From: J061 sp003695725 [NCBI: Candidatus Schekmanbacteria bacterium]
GTDB lineage: Bacteria > Schekmanbacteria > GWA2-38-11
Length of the DNA stretch: 24,510 nucleotides
Reading direction: 5' to 3'
NCBI GenBank assembly: GCA_003695725.1
Contig: RFHX01000160.1
Location: forward strand, 1 to 24,510
Every line of letters starts with the position of its first letter. Positions within the stretch are counted from its first letter, which is position 1. Shown piece by piece: positions 16,885 through 24,510 of this stretch. The translations under genes were made by a program, and so were the position numbers. The notes under the pieces are model-generated. The model searched no databases and was not told the DNA's origin. It saw only the letters and a list, made by a program, of their open reading frames with translations.

Positions 16885-18513
16885 ATGAAAAATCCTTTAA
16901 CTATTTACCGCCAAAGGATTCTTTCGGTTGAGAAGGGTCGATATTTACTCAATCCTGAGGGTAAAGTAAAAAGTATTGTCGTCTATCCAAATTATTATAG
17001 GGTTGGTTCATCTAATCTTGGTTTTCAAAGTGTTTATGGAATTTTAAATGAGAAGAGAAATATAATATGTGATAGGGCTTTCCTTCCAGATAACGATTTG
17101 GAAGAATGGTTTGAAAAAAAAGGCAATTATTTACATTCTTTGGATACTTTTAAACCGATAAGGGATTTTCAGCTCATTTTTTTTTCCATATCCTTTGAGA
17201 ATGACTATCTTAATGTTTTGAAGATTATAAAATATTCCGGTCTCGATTTACTATCTAATCAGAGAGATGAGAATACTCCTCTTATAATTGCAGGGGGAAT
17301 TGCTGTATCAGCCAATCCTGAGCCTATCGCTGATTTCATCGATGTCTTTCTTTTGGGAGACGCAGAAGTTTTGCTAAATTCTTTTTGTGAGGAAATAATA
17401 GATGCAGCAGGAGGAGAAGGGAAAGAGTTTTTTTTAAAAATTTTTAAAAAATTAAAAGGCGCATATATTCCCAATGATTCAATAAATATGGAATCTGAAA
17501 GAAAGGTTGAGGTGAAGAGACTCCAAAATATGGAAGAATCCTCTTCTTATTCAAGAATTATTTCGCCTCTAACTGAATTTTCTTCAATGCATCTGGTTGA
17601 AATGTCAAGAGGATGTGCTTCATCGTGCAGGTTTTGTCTTTTGGGGAATTATTATGGGAAACCCAGAATGAAAAGCATTGACAAGCTCTTTGAGCATATT
17701 GATTCTCGCCTTCTTTACACTCATAAAATAGGATTGATTAGCTGTTTCATTGGCAGAGGAGACTATATAAACAATCTTTCAAAAGGAATAAAAGAAAGGA
17801 AACTTTCTGCTTCTTTTTCATCCATCAGATTTGAAGACCTGAATGATGAATTTGTTAAACTCATTGCAGAAAGTGGCCAGAAGACTGTAACTCTTGCACC
17901 TGAATGCGGTGATGAATCATTAAGAAATAAAGCAGGTAAACAAATAGAAGATGATGTCATAATTAAGGGGATAATTTCTTTGGCAAAAGCAGGTATTAGA
18001 AGCATCAAACTTTACTTTATGATTGGATTTCCCGGTGAAACAACTGATGACCTCAAAGCAATCTATAAACTTGTCAAGAAGATCAACAATGAAGGAGAAA
18101 GAAATAATTTAAATTTTCAAATTTTCATCAGCGCATCATCCTTCGTGCCGAAAGCATTCACTCCTCTACAATGGTCGGCAATGGAAGATGAAAGAAGATT
18201 AAAGGAGAAGATATCTCTTTTGAGAAATTTATTTGCAAAGATAAATAATGTGAGGTTCAATTGCGACCTTCCAAAATTCGCAAAGATACAAGCGTTATTA
18301 TCAAGAGGCGACAGAAAAGTGGGAAGAATACTGCAGAATGCCTTCAGTTATAAGGGAGATTGGCGAAGGGCAATGCGGGAGAGTGATGTAAATGCCGATT
18401 ACTATGTTTATCGAACAAGGAAAAAAGATGAAATATTTCCTTGGGATTTCATAGATACAGGCACGAAGAAGAGTGACCTATATGCTGTTTATGAAAAGTA
18501 TTTTAAAAACTGA
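16885..18513 (+). CDS. Radical SAM protein, TIGR03960-like, function unknown
   Basis: The 542-residue protein has a B12-binding-like N-terminal half: YPNYYRVGSSNLG near residue 33 and IIAGGIAVSANPEPIADF near 134. A radical SAM domain follows with the CxxxCxxC cluster motif at C244, C248 and C251. C-terminal PWDFIDTG is shared with the TIGR03960 family of uncharacterised fused radical SAM proteins. Relatives often carry or adjoin a DUF2344 domain, which is not seen here. No classical cobalamin-binding DxHxxG motif is apparent, so B12 binding is doubtful. It follows ftsZ by 48 bp on the same strand and may be cotranscribed. The substrate is unknown. The ATG at 16885 has no clear Shine-Dalgarno with normal spacing. 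Confidence 0.75.
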   Translation: MKNPLTIYRQRILSVEKGRYLLNPEGKVKSIVVYPNYYRVGSSNLGFQSVYGILNEKRNIICDRAFLPDNDLEEWFEKKGNYLHSLDTFKPIRDFQLIFFSISFENDYLNVLKIIKYSGLDLLSNQRDENTPLIIAGGIAVSANPEPIADFIDVFLLGDAEVLLNSFCEEIIDAAGGEGKEFFLKIFKKLKGAYIPNDSINMESERKVEVKRLQNMEESSSYSRIISPLTEFSSMHLVEMSRGCASSCRFCLLGNYYGKPRMKSIDKLFEHIDSRLLYTHKIGLISCFIGRGDYINNLSKGIKERKLSASFSSIRFEDLNDEFVKLIAESGQKTVTLAPECGDESLRNKAGKQIEDDVIIKGIISLAKAGIRSIKLYFMIGFPGETTDDLKAIYKLVKKINNEGERNNLNFQIFISASSFVPKAFTPLQWSAMEDERRLKEKISLLRNLFAKINNVRFNCDLPKFAKIQALLSRGDRKVGRILQNAFSYKGDWRRAMRESDVNADYYVYRTRKKDEIFPWDFIDTGTKKSDLYAVYEKYFKN

Positions 18514-18531
18514 GCTGGCTTTAAAGTGAAA

Positions 18532-19944
18532 TTACTTTAGATATTCATTGATTGAATTAGCGGCAACTTTCCCGTCACCCATTGCAAGAATAACTGTTGC
18601 ACCACCTCTCACGATATCTCCGCCTGCGAAAACGCCCGGTTTACTCGTTGCGCCTGTTTTAGGGTCGATTGTTATATTGCCGTATCGATTTGTTTCTATT
18701 CCTTTAGTTGTCATAGGTATTAACGGATTAGCACCATTCCCGATTGCAACTACGACTGTATCAACTTTTATGGTGAATTCTGAACCTTCAATTGGCACAG
18801 GCCTTCTTCGTCCGGATTCATCGGGTTCTCCAAGCTCCATCTTTATACATTCTATTTCTTTGACCCATCCTTTTTCATCTCCAATTATTCTCAAAGGATT
18901 GTTGAGGAGAAGAAATTCAACACCTTCTTCTTCAGCATGCTTTATTTCTTCGATTCTTGCGGGCATTTCAGCTCTTGAACGGCGATAAATAATGTATGAA
19001 TGTTCTGCTCCAAGTCTCTTGGATGTCCTTACGGCATCCATTGCGGTATTCCCTCCGCCTATAACTGCAACATTTTTTCCTCGAAAGATAGGTGTATCAT
19101 ATTCCGGGAATAAATATGCTTTCATCAAATTATTGCGCGTAAGATATTCATTGGCAGAATATACACCGTTGAGGTTTTCGCCGGGAATGTTCATAAAGTA
19201 AGGCAATCCAGCACCTGAGCCAATAAATGCGGCATCATACCCATTGGAAAGAAGTTCATCCAAGGTTTTTGTTTTTCCAATCACAAAATTGTTTACGATT
19301 TCTACTCCAAGCTTGCTGACATAATCAATTTCAACCTGAAGGATCTTCTTTGGTAGACGAAACTCGGGAATGCCATAAATTAAAACGCCGCCTGATTTAT
19401 GGAGGGCTTCAAAAACAGTTACCTGATGCCCCATCTTTGCAAGCTCACCAGCTACTGTTAATCCTGAAGGTCCTGACCCTATGACAGCTACTTTTTTCCC
19501 CGTTGGTTTTGGAAGAGGTGGTATCTTTATCTCACCCATTGCCATTTCGAAATCTGCGGCGAACCTTTCAAGATTCCCTATTGCTACCGGCATACTCTTT
19601 TTTGAAAGGACACAAACTCCTTCACATTGTTCCTCTTGAGGGCAGACTCTTCCACACACAGCAGGCAATGAGTTTTTTTCTTTTATCTTTCGAGCGGCTT
19701 CAAGATATCTTCCTTCTGCAATCAAATTTATAAAGGCAGGTATGTCGATACCAACAGGACATCCTTGAACACACATAGGTTTTTTACACTGCAGACAGCG
19801 CTTAGCTTCCATTATTGCCATTTCTTCAGCTAAGCCGAGGTTGACCTGCTCAAAATTTTTGTTCCTCACATTAGGGTCCTGCTCAGGCATCGGCTGCCTT
19901 TCAATCTGCATTCTTTCTTTTGGTGTAAGATTATTTTTGCTCAT
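18532..19944 (-). CDS. nfnB: NADPH-binding large subunit of electron-bifurcating transhydrogenase (NfnB/NfnL; GltA-like)
   Basis: The 470-residue flavoprotein resembles the glutamate synthase small subunit. Eight cysteines near the N-terminus (C50, C53, C58, C62, C97, C101, C107, C111) can hold two [4Fe-4S] clusters. An FAD-binding GSGPSG is at 156-161 and an NADPH-binding GGGNTAMD at 296-303. Such proteins are often named GltA. Here the gene overlaps an NfnA-type reductase by 4 bp (ATGA) and no large glutamate synthase subunit is nearby. NfnAB, which couples NADPH, NAD and ferredoxin redox by flavin-based bifurcation, is therefore the better reading. That assignment is from context and known family architecture. 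It converges with the radical SAM gene 18 bp away. Confidence 0.88.
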   Translation of the reverse strand: MSKNNLTPKERMQIERQPMPEQDPNVRNKNFEQVNLGLAEEMAIMEAKRCLQCKKPMCVQGCPVGIDIPAFINLIAEGRYLEAARKIKEKNSLPAVCGRVCPQEEQCEGVCVLSKKSMPVAIGNLERFAADFEMAMGEIKIPPLPKPTGKKVAVIGSGPSGLTVAGELAKMGHQVTVFEALHKSGGVLIYGIPEFRLPKKILQVEIDYVSKLGVEIVNNFVIGKTKTLDELLSNGYDAAFIGSGAGLPYFMNIPGENLNGVYSANEYLTRNNLMKAYLFPEYDTPIFRGKNVAVIGGGNTAMDAVRTSKRLGAEHSYIIYRRSRAEMPARIEEIKHAEEEGVEFLLLNNPLRIIGDEKGWVKEIECIKMELGEPDESGRRRPVPIEGSEFTIKVDTVVVAIGNGANPLIPMTTKGIETNRYGNITIDPKTGATSKPGVFAGGDIVRGGATVILAMGDGKVAANSINEYLK

Positions 19945-20798
19945 TTTACTTTAGACTCTTTCTCCCAACATTTTTTGTGGTCATTCATCATTTCAAGAGA
20001 AATCTTTTCATTTTCTCTATAAAAGCTTTGTCTTTTTGAAAGTTCGACGAAATCAACCTGATGTCCGTCGAATTCCGGGCCATCAACACAAACAAACTGA
20101 GTTTTGCCGCCTATTGTTACACGGCATGCCCCACACATACCTGTGCCGTCTACCATAATAGGGTTCAAGCTCACAATGGTTTTGATATTATGTTTAGCTG
20201 TAATGTCGCATACCGCCCTCATCATAGGCACAGGACCAACTGCAAATACTATATCAATCTTTTTTCCTTCATCTATTAGCTCTTTTAAGACATCAGTTAC
20301 AAGTCCTCTTCTAACATAACTGCCATCATCAGTTACTATATGAAGCTCATCTGATATTGAGCGAAGCTCATCTTCCATAAATAAGAGTTCTTTTGACCTG
20401 AATCCCATTATAGAACTTACATAATTTCCACATTCTTTTAAAGCTTTTCCAAGGGGATATACTACAGCAATACCAAGTCCTCCTCCTATGCACACGGCAT
20501 TTCCGAAATTTTCTATATGTGATGGTTTGCCAAGCGGTCCCACAAGACTGAGAATTTTATCGCCCTTTTCAAGAGCATTAAATTTTCGGGTCGATTTGCC
20601 TACACTTTGGCAAATTAATGTGATAGTGCCCTCTTCAGGGTCAGCATCTGCAATTGTAAGGGGGACCCTTTCACCCTTTTCATCGATTTGAAATATTATG
20701 AATTGTCCCGGCTTTCTTGATTGAGCAATATGGGGAGCCCTAAATTTTAACAAGCTCACAACTGGAGAAAGTACTCTCTTTTCTATTACTTCAAACAT
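19941..20798 (-). CDS. nfnA: Ferredoxin--NADP reductase-like small subunit NfnA/NfnS
   Basis: The 285-residue flavoprotein resembles dihydroorotate dehydrogenase electron-transfer subunits. It has the FAD-binding RKPGQFIIF and PLTIAD motifs, the NAD-binding GGGLGIAVVYPLG, and a C-terminal [2Fe-2S] site, DGTGMCGAC...C, with three cysteines and a nearby aspartate. In the Thermotoga Nfn complex one aspartate and three cysteines hold this cluster, which fits. Its partner is the overlapping nfnB. The start could be the ATG at 20798 or a TTG at 20804. AAGGA at 20811-20815 is better spaced for the TTG, but the ATG matches the family start. A good promoter lies at 20858-20887. Confidence 0.88.
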   Translation of the reverse strand: MFEVIEKRVLSPVVSLLKFRAPHIAQSRKPGQFIIFQIDEKGERVPLTIADADPEEGTITLICQSVGKSTRKFNALEKGDKILSLVGPLGKPSHIENFGNAVCIGGGLGIAVVYPLGKALKECGNYVSSIMGFRSKELLFMEDELRSISDELHIVTDDGSYVRRGLVTDVLKELIDEGKKIDIVFAVGPVPMMRAVCDITAKHNIKTIVSLNPIMVDGTGMCGACRVTIGGKTQFVCVDGPEFDGHQVDFVELSKRQSFYRENEKISLEMMNDHKKCWEKESKVK

Positions 20799-20857
20799 AA
20801 TCAATCATCGTCCTTAATAATCATCGATTCAGAGAATTAAAAATATTAAGAGCGTTG

Positions 20858-20887
20858 CTTATAGACAAGAGAAGTGGCTTTTGTCAA
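20858..20887 (-). promoter_or_regulatory. Sigma70-type promoter of nfnA-nfnB
   Basis: On the minus strand, a perfect -35 box TTGACA (20882-20887) and a -10 box TATAAG (20858-20863, five of six consensus bases) are separated by 18 bp. Transcription would start near 20851, about 50 bases before nfnA. It separates the nfn operon from the isomerase gene upstream. Confidence 0.65.
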
Positions 20888-20916
20888 GGATTAAAACTCT
20901 CTCAAGCGATTATAAA

Positions 20917-21717
20917 TTAAGAAAAAAAGTTTGTTTCTTTTAGAATATTACCCAATCTTTCAATACTTTTAAAGACATTTTCGGGTGAGTGGGCTTCTAT
21001 CGTCAGAATTGGATTTTCGATTTTTTTAGTGAGTTTAAAAAGTGTCATAAAATTAACATTACCATTTCCAATGGCATCATGGTCATCGCTTTTTCCACAG
21101 TTGTCATGTAAATGCATTTCTTTGAGATAAGGCAAAGTTGCATTGACCCAATCCTCTAAAGATATAGATGAGAATAAATTGAAATGTCCTGTATCGAAGC
21201 ATAATCGAAAATTTTCATTTTGGACTTTTCTACAAACTTCAATGATTGTTGAAGGATTATCTTCAAAAACATTCTCAAGACAGATTGTAATATCATCAAA
21301 GGGGCGTGAGTTAAGGATTTCTTCCCAAGTTTCGACGCTTTTTTCGATCCACTTTTCTTTTGCCGATGCGAAGCGCCATTTATCATAGCCGGGGTGGACA
21401 ACTACTGAAAGAGGATGAAAATAGGCAGCTGCATCGAGAACTTGTTTGATTCGAAAGATGCTGATTTCTCTAATCTTCTTATCTATTCCTCCCGGACTTA
21501 AATCCATAAAAGGAGCATGGAATGTTGTTTTTATTCCATTTTCATAAAGAATAGTGCTTATCCTTTTGAAATCTGAGTCATTTGAATTATCAAGAATGTC
21601 CGCCTTGAAATATATTTCAAGATTCATCTTTTTTTCTATTATATATTTGCTGAATGTCTCAACATATTCGAATGGAATGTGAAAGAAGATAGGATTGTCG
21701 GAATTCTTCTTGTTCAT
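20917..21717 (-). CDS. TIM-barrel sugar phosphate isomerase / endonuclease IV-like protein
   Basis: The 266-residue protein belongs to the xylose isomerase-like/AP endonuclease 2 superfamily. Likely metal ligands follow the family pattern: H67 in FHAPF, H108, E148 in CLENV, D175 and H178 in FDTGH, H202 or H204 in MHLHD, D211-H213 and E241 in TIEAH. The family includes sugar and inositol isomerases/epimerases and DNA repair endonuclease IV. At 266 residues with a loose match it looks more like the isomerase group, but the substrate cannot be named. Its ATG overlaps the stop of the M48 peptidase gene (ATGA), so the two are probably translated together. There is no signal peptide, so it should be cytoplasmic. 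Confidence 0.75.
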   Translation of the reverse strand: MNKKNSDNPIFFHIPFEYVETFSKYIIEKKMNLEIYFKADILDNSNDSDFKRISTILYENGIKTTFHAPFMDLSPGGIDKKIREISIFRIKQVLDAAAYFHPLSVVVHPGYDKWRFASAKEKWIEKSVETWEEILNSRPFDDITICLENVFEDNPSTIIEVCRKVQNENFRLCFDTGHFNLFSSISLEDWVNATLPYLKEMHLHDNCGKSDDHDAIGNGNVNFMTLFKLTKKIENPILTIEAHSPENVFKSIERLGNILKETNFFS

Positions 21718-23183
21718 TGTGTTTCCTTTAAAACTGGTATTTTCAGTTTACCGCCTATCTTGAGAGGGGAGTCTTTGTCGATTCCATTAATGAGGGCAAG
21801 CTCTTTAACCTTGTCTTTATCATTAAAAAATTTCTCCGCTAACGATTGCAGGGTATCACCTTCCTTGACTGTATAAATTATTATTCTTCTATTTTTAAAA
21901 AGCGATGATTCTTTTTTAGTCATAGCCCTTAATGTGCTAAAGGTCTTTTTAAAGTATGGAATTGCTTCGCTGTAGTCTTTTTTTAAGGCAGTTGCAATAA
22001 TTGCAAAACCTGTAGCCCGCCTTACAAAAAAGACAATTTCAGTCTGTGCCTTTCCCTTTTTCAATCTTGAATTGTAAAGAGCATAAAAAGCATTGATCCC
22101 TCGGTAGTTGACATTTTTACCATTTATTCTTTTTGCTCCTGTTTCCAATTCCCATTTTTGTGCAAGTTGTTCGGGCTTGATTGCGGCACGGAGGTTTATT
22201 TTCATCAGCGCAATATATATCTCTTTTTGAGGATGTTTTTTTGCAAAGAGATAACGGCTTTCTTTAGATTCCCATCCTTGTGGCACAGCTATTGAAAATC
22301 TATAGTAGGAATTCCTGTAAATTGGGCCATCAAATATACCTGCCTTTTCCCCCGGCCCATAGATGAGCCCTTCTATTTTTGAAAGATATTCATCTCTTCC
22401 CTCAAAATAGGTTGCCTTGCCTGTATCACTGATGATTTTTTCTGCAAGGGCAGTAGCTTTTTCGATTCTTATCTGTGTATCCGGATGAGAGGCAAATAAA
22501 CCATGGTAAACAGGCTTTCCTTCTTCATTCATTTTTAAGTGCTTAAGAAATGCCGGGACAGCTTTGGGATTATAACCCGCCCTTTCGTTGTATCTCACCC
22601 CTAATTCATCAGACTGAAGTTCAAAATCTCTTCCATAGCCGCTCTGGATAGCTGCAAAAATAAAATCAGATATCTGTGACCATTGTTGTGCTTCAGGATA
22701 AATTATGGAGGCGCCTGCTGCTATTATTTTGTATGTTAGCGCCTTGCTTATCTGTTGGGCGCTGTGTCTTGCCGCAACATGGCCTACTTCATGTCCCAAT
22801 ACTCCTGCCATTTCAGCTTCGCTGTTTATTTGAGCCAATATCCCTCGTGTTATATAAACATAACCTCCGGGAAGGGCGAAGGCGTTTACTTCAGGTGAAT
22901 CTACAACAGTAAAATGATAATTGATATCTTTCCTGTCGCATACTGATGCTATCTTTTGCCCAACTTTGTCGATGTATTGCTGAATTGCTTCATCTTCATA
23001 GTAGCCATATTTTTCAGTTATTTCTACATCTGCCTTTTTTCCAATCTCTACTTCTTGCTCAGTGCTTATAAACATTAAATTCCATTTTCTAGTAACGGGG
23101 TTGATGGCACAGGTAAGAAAAAGGAATGAAAAAGAGAAAAGAATCAGAAAGTTGAACAGGCATTTTTTTCTTTTATTCGTCAT
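21714..23183 (-). CDS. M48 family zinc metalloprotease with C-terminal LysM domain
   Basis: From the ATG at 23183 the protein is 489 residues; a TTG at 23204 would add seven. The N-terminus is a signal peptide with basic residues and a hydrophobic stretch ending at FLTC. The cysteine at 25 may be lipidated, although threonine at -1 is not ideal for a lipobox. The catalytic site is HEVGH (H131, E132, H135) with the third zinc ligand probably E188 in FELQSDE. A middle region with AVPQGW follows. A LysM domain (about 443-488, YTVKEGDTLQSLA) should bind peptidoglycan. This suggests a periplasmic, wall-associated protease of the BepA type, possibly for outer membrane or wall quality control. Confidence 0.87.
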   Translation of the reverse strand: MTNKRKKCLFNFLILFSFSFLFLTCAINPVTRKWNLMFISTEQEVEIGKKADVEITEKYGYYEDEAIQQYIDKVGQKIASVCDRKDINYHFTVVDSPEVNAFALPGGYVYITRGILAQINSEAEMAGVLGHEVGHVAARHSAQQISKALTYKIIAAGASIIYPEAQQWSQISDFIFAAIQSGYGRDFELQSDELGVRYNERAGYNPKAVPAFLKHLKMNEEGKPVYHGLFASHPDTQIRIEKATALAEKIISDTGKATYFEGRDEYLSKIEGLIYGPGEKAGIFDGPIYRNSYYRFSIAVPQGWESKESRYLFAKKHPQKEIYIALMKINLRAAIKPEQLAQKWELETGAKRINGKNVNYRGINAFYALYNSRLKKGKAQTEIVFFVRRATGFAIIATALKKDYSEAIPYFKKTFSTLRAMTKKESSLFKNRRIIIYTVKEGDTLQSLAEKFFNDKDKVKELALINGIDKDSPLKIGGKLKIPVLKETQ

Positions 23184-23248
23184 TGATATTCTAATCTCTT
23201 TCAAAGCAGATTTTTATTAGTTTGACAGGAGACTTTTATCATAAAGTG

Positions 23249-23275
23249 ATTATAAAAAAAATTTTTTTTCATCAA
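23249..23275 (-). promoter_or_regulatory. Possible promoter of the M48 protease-isomerase pair
   Basis: On the minus strand, TTGATG (23270-23275) and a perfect TATAAT (23249-23254) are separated by 15 bp made of eight A and then seven T. The short spacer is below the usual 16-18, but the rigid A/T tract may alter geometry. No other candidate precedes the gene. Confidence 0.35.
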
Positions 23276-23320
23276 TGGTAAGTTATCAAGAAAGGAAAAT
23301 TGCTGTTTTTTGCCTTTGAT

Positions 23321-24262
23321 TTAGCCTTTTTTCTTTTTTGATTTTTTTTTATCTTCCCAAAGAACGATCGCATTTCGTCCTGAGTGTTTTGCCTGATATA
23401 ATGCTCTATCTGCTTTTTTTATTAGCTCTTCCTTGTTTTCAGCATCTTCAGGGAAACCGGCGATTCCTATACTGACAGTTACTTCTAACTCAGACAAGTA
23501 TTTCTTTTTTTTAAAGGCTTTTCCGATTTCACTCCTGATTCTTTCAGCAAAGGGTAGGGTGTTTTTTTTCTTAGTTTCAGGTATGATTATGGCAAATTCG
23601 TCTCCTCCATATCTTGAAACCAAATCAGTATTACGGGAGACATTTTTTAAAGTATTTGCTACATCCTTTAAAATTTCATCTCCTTCCTGATGCCCTTTTT
23701 TATCGTTGACTTCCTTGAAATTGTCGATATCGAGCATTAGGAGTGAAAAATTCTTTTTATATCGTGATGAACGTGAGATTTCATTTTCCAAAAGTTCATT
23801 GAAAAATCTAAAGTTTGATAATCCTGTTAATCCATCTACTCTTGAAAGATTTTTGTAATATTCCGCTTCATTTGCTTTTTTCAAAAGAAGCCGCCTTTCA
23901 ATGGCTTTTCTAACGATGATTTGTGTGAGATCAGGATTGACAGGTTTCAGCAGATAATCATATGCACCTTTTTTCATTGCGGATATTGCTACATTTACAT
24001 GGTCGGACAGTGTTGTAGCAATTATATCACAGCCCGGTTTTGCATTATTTATACAGGTAAGCAATTCTTCACTTTTGTTTCCGGGAAAGTCCATCGACAA
24101 GATTATAAGACTGAAATTGTTTTTTCTAATAGCTGATAATACGCCGTCAACAGTATTGGTACAGGTAACTGAAAATTTGTTTTTTGTAAGGATCTTTTTC
24201 AAATAATCAGCTGATTCCTCTTCACTTTCAACTACAAGTATCTTATCAGGATTAGGAGACAT
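23321..24262 (-). CDS. Response-regulator-like GGDEF diguanylate cyclase with degenerate receiver
   Basis: From the ATG at 24262 this is a 313-residue protein. A receiver-like domain spans residues 1-120, followed by a short helical linker and a GGDEF domain. The cyclase signature GGDEF is intact at 219-223, and an RxxD inhibitory site (R210-D213) sits the usual five residues upstream. It should therefore make cyclic di-GMP with product inhibition. The receiver lacks its phosphoacceptor: the expected aspartate is S56 in LSMDFPG, and the N-terminal acidic pair is ES. The switch threonine (T83) and lysine (K106) remain. Control by phosphorylation is thus unlikely. The C-terminus is lysine-rich. 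The start is set by a strong ribosome site. Confidence 0.9.
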   Translation of the reverse strand: MSPNPDKILVVESEEESADYLKKILTKNKFSVTCTNTVDGVLSAIRKNNFSLIILSMDFPGNKSEELLTCINNAKPGCDIIATTLSDHVNVAISAMKKGAYDYLLKPVNPDLTQIIVRKAIERRLLLKKANEAEYYKNLSRVDGLTGLSNFRFFNELLENEISRSSRYKKNFSLLMLDIDNFKEVNDKKGHQEGDEILKDVANTLKNVSRNTDLVSRYGGDEFAIIIPETKKKNTLPFAERIRSEIGKAFKKKKYLSELEVTVSIGIAGFPEDAENKEELIKKADRALYQAKHSGRNAIVLWEDKKKSKKKKG

Positions 24263-24274
24263 TCTTCCTTCCTT
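24263..24274 (-). promoter_or_regulatory. Ribosome binding site deciding the GGDEF gene start
   Basis: On the minus strand, AAGGAAGGAAGA directly precedes the ATG at 24262, with AGGA seven bases from it. This favours MSPNPDKILVVE as the N-terminus over the in-frame ATG at 24286 or TTG at 24298. Confidence 0.75.
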
Positions 24275-24330
24275 ATCAATTTTCATCCAAGCTAACAAAA
24301 AAATAATAACTTCTATAGAAATTCATTGCT

Positions 24331-24360
24331 ATTTTAGTATGCTAATAATTCTGTTATCAA
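24331..24360 (-). promoter_or_regulatory. Possible promoter of the GGDEF gene
   Basis: On the minus strand, TTGATA (24355-24360) and TAAAAT (24331-24336) are separated by 18 bp, about 70 bp before the start codon. Both boxes are five of six to consensus. In such AT-rich DNA chance matches are common. In the stretch from 24361 to the window end I see no gene or other element I can support. Confidence 0.35.
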
Positions 24361-24510
24361 GCATTTTTTGTTTGTGAATAATGGTAATGTCAATTTTTAT
24401 GAGTCAATGAGAAAGGAGGGACAGTATATTATTTATGTTTATGCAAATTTCACTGCGCTGTTATTATTATCCCTTACAATTAGTTTTATAAAACAAAAGA
24501 TGCTGTAATC

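Noticed and set aside
18522-18539. A hairpin (TAAAGT, 6-base loop, ACTTTA) between the convergent radical SAM and nfnB genes as a bidirectional terminator.
   Set aside because: The stem is only six AT-rich pairs with no following T run on either strand, and it overlaps the nfnB stop codon. It is too weak to call an intrinsic terminator.
18532-19944. Naming this gene as the small subunit of glutamate synthase (GltD/GltA).
   Set aside because: The similarity is real, but the overlapping NfnA-type partner and the absence of a large subunit nearby favour the Nfn large subunit.
23291-23317. A hairpin after the GGDEF gene (AAAGG and AAAA arms pairing with TTTT and CCTTT, one bulge).
   Set aside because: It is AT-rich with a bulge, and on the minus strand no T tract follows it directly. 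It may contribute to 3' end stability but is not a convincing terminator.
24407-24508. A 33-codon plus-strand frame at the right edge with a hydrophobic middle (LLLLSLTISFI).
   Set aside because: The ribosome-site-like AAGGAGGG lies inside the frame rather than before its ATG, nothing suitable precedes the start, and the frame is too short to judge. The next ATG (24435) gives only 18 codons.

Overview
The window is AT-rich and densely coded. It looks chromosomal, from a Gram-negative-type, probably anaerobic bacterium. The cell wall appears to be meso-diaminopimelate type, because MurE carries the DNPR signature. The low GC, the mraZ-to-ftsZ gene order with ddl-ftsQ-ftsA-ftsZ at the end, and an NfnAB-type electron-bifurcating transhydrogenase fit a deltaproteobacterial, Nitrospirota-like or candidate-phylum lineage. 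The sequence alone does not place it further. Codon use looks uniform, and I see no mobile elements, RNA genes or CRISPR arrays.

Positions 1-16836 (+ strand) hold a nearly complete division and cell wall (dcw) cluster in the order mraZ, rsmH, ftsL, ftsI, murE, murF, murD, ftsW, murG, murC, murB, ddl, ftsQ, ftsA, ftsZ. Most junctions overlap by a few bases or have very short gaps, as expected of one translationally coupled operon. A sigma70-like promoter precedes mraZ, followed by 10-bp-period TGGGA repeats that match the known MraZ operator. The notable absence is mraY, which usually lies between murF and murD. Here those two genes abut with no room for it. The products make the UDP-MurNAc-pentapeptide precursor (MurB, C, D, E, F, Ddl), convert lipid I to lipid II (MurG), polymerise and crosslink septal wall (FtsW, FtsI), and build the divisome (FtsL, FtsQ, FtsA, FtsZ). 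MraZ is the regulator.

Positions 16885-18513 (+) encode a radical SAM protein of unknown function that follows ftsZ. It resembles the TIGR03960 family with a B12-binding-like N-terminal half.

Positions 18532-24262 are all on the - strand and converge on the division cluster. They are, in transcription order: a GGDEF diguanylate cyclase with a degenerate receiver domain; an M48 metalloprotease with a LysM domain, translationally coupled to a TIM-barrel sugar isomerase/endonuclease IV-like protein; and nfnA-nfnB, behind a good sigma70-type promoter.

I found no wholly new multi-gene system. The points most worth following are the mraY-less murF-murD junction, the MraZ operator, a 40-bp-offset repeat of the ftsA start region, two C-terminal-peptide-like motifs in FtsZ, the ftsZ-linked radical SAM protein, and the phospho-site-lacking receiver fused to GGDEF.
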